NCBI GenBank assembly: GCA_903813345.2
Contig: CAIIXF020000012.1
Span: forward strand, 34,298,572 to 34,362,571
Length of the DNA stretch: 64,000 bases
Source of the DNA: Owenia fusiformis
Lineage: Eukaryota; Annelida; Polychaeta; Sabellida; Oweniidae
Reading direction: 5' to 3'
The position numbers and the translations under genes were made by a program. The notes under the pieces are model-generated. The model ran no database searches and was not told where the DNA came from. It saw only the letters and a list, made by a program, of their open reading frames with translations. Shown piece by piece: positions 60,474 through 64,000 of this stretch. The stretch's first letter is position 1; every line of letters begins with the position of its first letter.

Positions 60474-60616
60474 TCCACTTTGTCGAGAAGCATGTGGTAT
60501 CTCTCAACAACAAGGTTCTTCTCTCAGGTAAAATGAGGGTCACCACTCTGTGTCTGCAACTCTGAGAATTTCTCCCTCCTTCTGTCTACCAAACTTTTCT
60601 CACTCATTAGTGTCAG
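60474..60616 (-). pseudogene. Spectrin-repeat exon with in-frame stop
   Basis: Reads LTLMSEKSLVDRRREKFSEL, then QTQSGDPHFT, TGA, then EKNLVVERYHMLLDK to a GTATGA donor. One extra base near the end would give a phase-0 join to DLLREC in the next exon. Confidence 0.55.
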
Positions 60617-61009
60617 CTTCAAAAGATATATGCGAAATTGTAAGTCCTTCAGGGGTTCCATTCAAAAAATTACTTGTGTTCTGTGAAAACATGATTCATA
60701 AAATTTTAGATTTGCATATTGATAAAGCTAGAGTAGCTTCCAAAATTCAAATGGTAATATGACTCTAAAATGCTATTCTTAACTGTCAAATAAGCCCTGA
60801 CCCCCCCCCCCCTCTACAGCCAAAATCAAAATAGATGGTATCAAGTTTAATATATCAATGGAAAGATCGACCAAACTTACATAATTATCATATATCTGAT
60901 TCCTATAAATCAATGTCACAAATTGCTACATTGAATCAATTGAAGTGACTATAAAACTAGAAACATGGCAATTTGCCATATTTTTAGGATTTTTTATTAT
61001 CAGGCACCA

Positions 61010-61200
61010 GACTTTATCAAGTTGGTGCAAAATTCTCATTTTCACAATTCAGACCAAAACTGGTAAAACTATGCCCATTTTTCATTATTTTTCTCATTTT
61101 TAAGTGGGTGCAAATGAATTTTTAGGAAGATGAAATTAAGCCGGTTTTAAAATTCTCAGGTGGGTGCTATGCCTTCTTGCTTTAATGCTGAGCAGATAAC
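61010..61200 (+). repeat. Dispersed GTGGGTGCA repeat, copy 2
   Basis: Opposite orientation to 9000-9240: AAGTGGGTGCAAATGAATTT, CTCAGGTGGGTGCTATG, CTTGCTTTAATGCTGAGC. Confidence 0.7.
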
Positions 61201-61434
61201 TGTATGCATTGTATATGGCAGTGACTTGAACAAATTTGTGGATAATGTCAGTGAGATGTGTATAAAATATGAGACTTTGTGATTTAATGTAACTTTGGGT
61301 GATTTAGCTCTAAGCTTATGATTTTCTTCTTCGTTAAGACAGTAAGTTCTGAAATGAATACATAACAAAATGTTTGGAAATTAAATATTAAAATCATTCA
61401 TTGAGATAAAGATTCAGACTTTCATTGAACATAC

Positions 61435-61630
61435 CTGGACATTCTGTAATTTAGCATGCACAGCTGATCGGTCCCCCTGTGTGAATGTATTGCTACTAAG
61501 TTTGGCCTCGAGGTCATCTAGGCTCTGTTGCAAAGCCTTGTTTAGTCTTCCATAGCCCTCATGTTCACTCACAGCCTTTTCCTGTTTCCTAAACTGTTTC
61601 TTACAGCTACTAACTAGTAGTGCATGGTAC
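61435..61630 (-). CDS. Spectrin-repeat exon, intact
   Basis: 196 nt between CTGTAG and GTATGT. After one base completing a split codon it encodes YHALLVSSCKKQFRKQ, then EHEGYGRLNKALQQSLDDLE and AKLSSNT, ending AKLQNVQ. The charge pattern and the mid-helix DDLEAKL are spectrin-like. Confidence 0.7.
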
Positions 61631-61883
61631 CTACAGATGGGACAATTAAGTGTTACTCATTGTGTTTGAGGAATGACATGTTTTTATGATGACTAAGACC
61701 CAGTTGCATGTAGTTTTATGAAGGTTTGAAGCTAGTTGTCTTTAAATGCACTCCATATTCATCAAAAAAGTGAGAAAATAAAACAAGAATAAAGTTGGGC
61801 CTGCACACCTGTACACTATTGCAATTTTACACCCTTTATATCCAAAATATTACAAATTCACTTTTTTTGTCATATACATAACA

Positions 61884-62344
61884 CACTGGGGATCCGCTCG
61901 ATTACGCTGGTTAACGAAACAGTTCGTTTGGGTAACAAAATGTTGGAACGTCAAAGGTACGATTTTTCTTTTTTTCTTATTTCACGCCTTGTAGGCAGAA
62001 TCCCCATGACATTTTTTCACACAAACGTGTATCAGTATCACATGTTTTATAAAAGGTACATGTTTGCGAAAAAATAGATCAGAAGACAACAGAATCGTCA
62101 ATTTAATTCCTCACTTAATTTACATAAAAGATATGGGTTAAAATTGCAGATCTTAACTGTTTTTCGAAATATTGTTTCTGTAATTTAAGTGAGGAATTAA
62201 ATCGCCTATTCTGTTGTTTTCTTTCTTAAACATATGATTGTGATATACATTGTGATTAAAATGTTGTGGGAATTCTGCCTACAACATGTGAAATAAGGAA
62301 AAAAGAAAAATTGTACCTTTGACGTTCCGAGTGGATCACCAGTG
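61884..62344. mobile_element. Foldback element, family A copy 3 (461 bp)
   Basis: It begins CACTGGGGATCCGCTCGATT and ends GTGGATCACCAGTG. ATAACA flanks it on both sides (61878-61883, 62345-62350). The right arm has lost about 45 bp between GACGTTCCGA and GTGGATCACC. It lies in an intron of the spectrin-repeat gene. Confidence 0.88.
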
Positions 62345-62492
62345 ATAACAGATCTTTGCAAAATACCTGGCAATTATCTTTGAGGCAAGGTTGGCTCCTC
62401 TGGTGTTAGATATGCTTGCTGATACGCTCTACCCATTCTCACTCATAGAGTCAAGCTCTGATCCATACACTATCATCTCTCTTGGTGCAGTC

Positions 62493-63339
62493 TGGAAATA
62501 AAACATTATACATATTGTTTGGACCTCTAATGAAAAATAATTGATCCTGATTGAAAAACAAGTGTTTAAAAGCTTTAGTAAAGAATGGTTAAGTGTTTCA
62601 GGATGATGTCATAACATGTCATCATGGCAACAAATCAGAGGGAAATTGAACAGAATTTAATGAACATGAATGTTCAAAATACTTGTTGGCATTATTGATG
62701 CTTCTAAATTGTACAAAGCTCAATTTTGGGATTATTTTGACAAAACTTATATTCTCACAAAAATAATGTCATTGCTGGCTTATTAAAGTAAAACTAATAT
62801 AAAATACAATCAAAATTGAACAGAGGAGGATTGAATGGATAGGGGAGTTATATGTCTAAACCTAAACCAGAAAACTGTGCTCATTGAGAAAATGCCATTG
62901 CTCATTGTGAAAGTGAAGCTACTTTTGTTTTGATATTTCTTACATCAAATGGCAGCTATCTTGTTTTTCCCCCTTCAAATTGAAATGGCGGAAAATTCCC
63001 AAAGTTTGAAAAAGAATTAAATCCTAACATATATTTAAAAAAATGATTTTCTTTTTAATTCTTCATGGTCTTTAAGTTATTTCTATTTTATATGCCATAC
63101 AGGTTGCCATTGGTGTTTTTTCTATGATAATTATTGATTGTTTTCTGTTACTTATTTTGACTCTCAGCAGGGGGTTTATTTTGCATTAAAACTCATGAAA
63201 TAGTAAATATACTTATCACATACATTTAACTGAGGGACCAAAAGGGCATATATCCAGACTCATCCTTTACACAAATTTGTGAGTTGATAAATAAACTCAG
63301 TAACACTTGATAAAATTAGACAAAAATTTGTGGAAATAT
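62493..63339. other. Presumed intron, nothing recognised
   Basis: AT-rich; no exon with splice sites was identified. Confidence 0.35.
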
Positions 63340-63462
63340 GCCAATGATTTTTTTCATTTTTAGGTGGGTGCAGACTGATTTTCAGGTGGGTGCAATCATA
63401 TTTTCAAAATCTCAGGTGGTTGATGTGCCCATCTTGCTTTATGCTGGGGAGATCACTGCAAG
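63340..63462 (+). repeat. Dispersed GTGGGTGCA repeat, copy 3
   Basis: TTTAGGTGGGTGCAGACTGA, TTTTCAGGTGGGTGCAATCA, and an end CTTGCTTTATGCTGGGGAGA, the same family as 9000-9240 and 61010-61200. Confidence 0.7.
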
Positions 63463-64000
63463 TTGAATCTAATCATATGAACTTATTGACATATGTATTG
63501 TGATTTATTATTAAAATTGTGACACTTATAAGAGTAAATGAATTTCTAATCTTTAAAGGTTTTTCAACATTGTGTAAATGGGGATTTAGCTTGAGCTTTT
63601 TCAGAAGACTTAAAATTTGAGAATTTGAGTAAAAGTAAATGAAGCTAGCTCTATTGATAGAAAACAACATATAGAATTCAAATATGCCATTAAATAGAAG
63701 AAACTCTTGGTCTTTAATTAATGGTTACAAATGCAGATCAATTAAAAACATGACTTAAAATAACATGACTTTATGGAAACCATCTGATTAATAAAAAAAT
63801 CAACATCACATTTACAGCTTCCTCAATTTTTTAGTTTCAAAAGATGTACTGAATAGTGTTAGGTTGCCAGGCTGAGAACATCTTCCCAAGAATCTCTGAA
63901 ACCTTATGCAGTCATCATTTCCACATCATCATTGCACACAGAATATCTTTCTAACAATACATTCAAAAGATAGGGAGACGCATTAAGGACTAAGGCACCC
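63463..64000. other. Window end, nothing recognised
   Basis: No open frame with convincing splice sites. Further exons of the spectrin-repeat gene probably lie beyond the window. Confidence 0.35.

Larger units (their letters stand above)
59357..62492 (-). pseudogene. Spectrin-repeat protein gene fragment, several exons broken
   Basis: Five minus-strand exon-like segments: 62367-62492, 61435-61630, 60474-60616, 60014-60158 and 59357-59575. They are rich in Leu, Glu, Lys and Gln with aromatic residues spaced as in spectrin repeats (IIA-R-YHALL, ALQQSLDDLEAKL, VERYHMLLDK). The two uppermost join in phase (KIIAR|YHALL). Defects: TAG in 62367-62492, TGA plus a missing base in 60474-60616, and TGA with a frame change in 60014-60158. 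Exons 61435-61630 and 59357-59575 are clean. The style suggests a giant nesprin- or spectrin-like cytoskeletal linker, with more exons to the right. A foldback element sits in an intron. Several indels could also be assembly errors. Confidence 0.6.

Overview
The window is animal nuclear DNA. It is AT-rich, its genes are split by GT-AG introns, and it carries a tRNA-derived SINE, a dead non-LTR retrotransposon and many short inverted-repeat DNA transposons. Most protein families that can be named are metazoan (an NSRP1-like splicing factor, a spectrin-repeat protein, membrane LRR proteins). A marine invertebrate is plausible from the LRR family and MITE load, but the sequence alone does not fix the species or phylum.

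Left end (1-7 kb): the 5' part of an NSRP1-like gene on the minus strand (three short exons) lies head to head, about 315 bp apart, with a plus-strand two-exon gene for a predicted 90-residue single-pass membrane protein. The NSRP1 intron holds a SINE and a 98-bp tandem duplication of its own exon 2 acceptor region. The small-protein intron holds a large inverted repeat, into one arm of which a tRNA-bearing MITE has inserted; the other arm preserves the empty site. From 8 to 20 kb the DNA is mostly transposon material: foldback elements, TA-target elements, a GC-richer minisatellite, and a broken minus-strand LINE at 13.7-16.6 kb.

Centre (20.8-54.2 kb): one block of roughly 10-13 kb is present twice in direct orientation (20.78-34.0 and 42.03-54.2 kb). 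Each block has a 116-bp satellite on the left and one very long intron-free LRR membrane receptor gene on the minus strand (1071 and 1282 residues). Each receptor has a short signal-like N-terminus, about 37 or 42 LRRs of 24 residues in alternating A/B types, a Thr/Pro/Gln heptad stalk, one transmembrane helix and a short tail. The copies differ in LRR number, stalk length, tail (copy 2 lost its cytoplasmic tail through two in-frame stops) and transposon content. An orphan 81-bp LRR fragment, almost identical to the array of gene 1, sits 1.6 kb upstream of that gene. This receptor pair with a loose cassette is the most interesting part of the window.

Right end (54-64 kb): a 33-bp minisatellite, a foldback element with an 11-bp target duplication, and exons of a minus-strand spectrin-repeat gene. 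Two exons are intact; three carry stops or frameshifts, so this is either a decaying gene or an assembly with errors. More copies of the foldback and dispersed repeats seen at the left end recur here.
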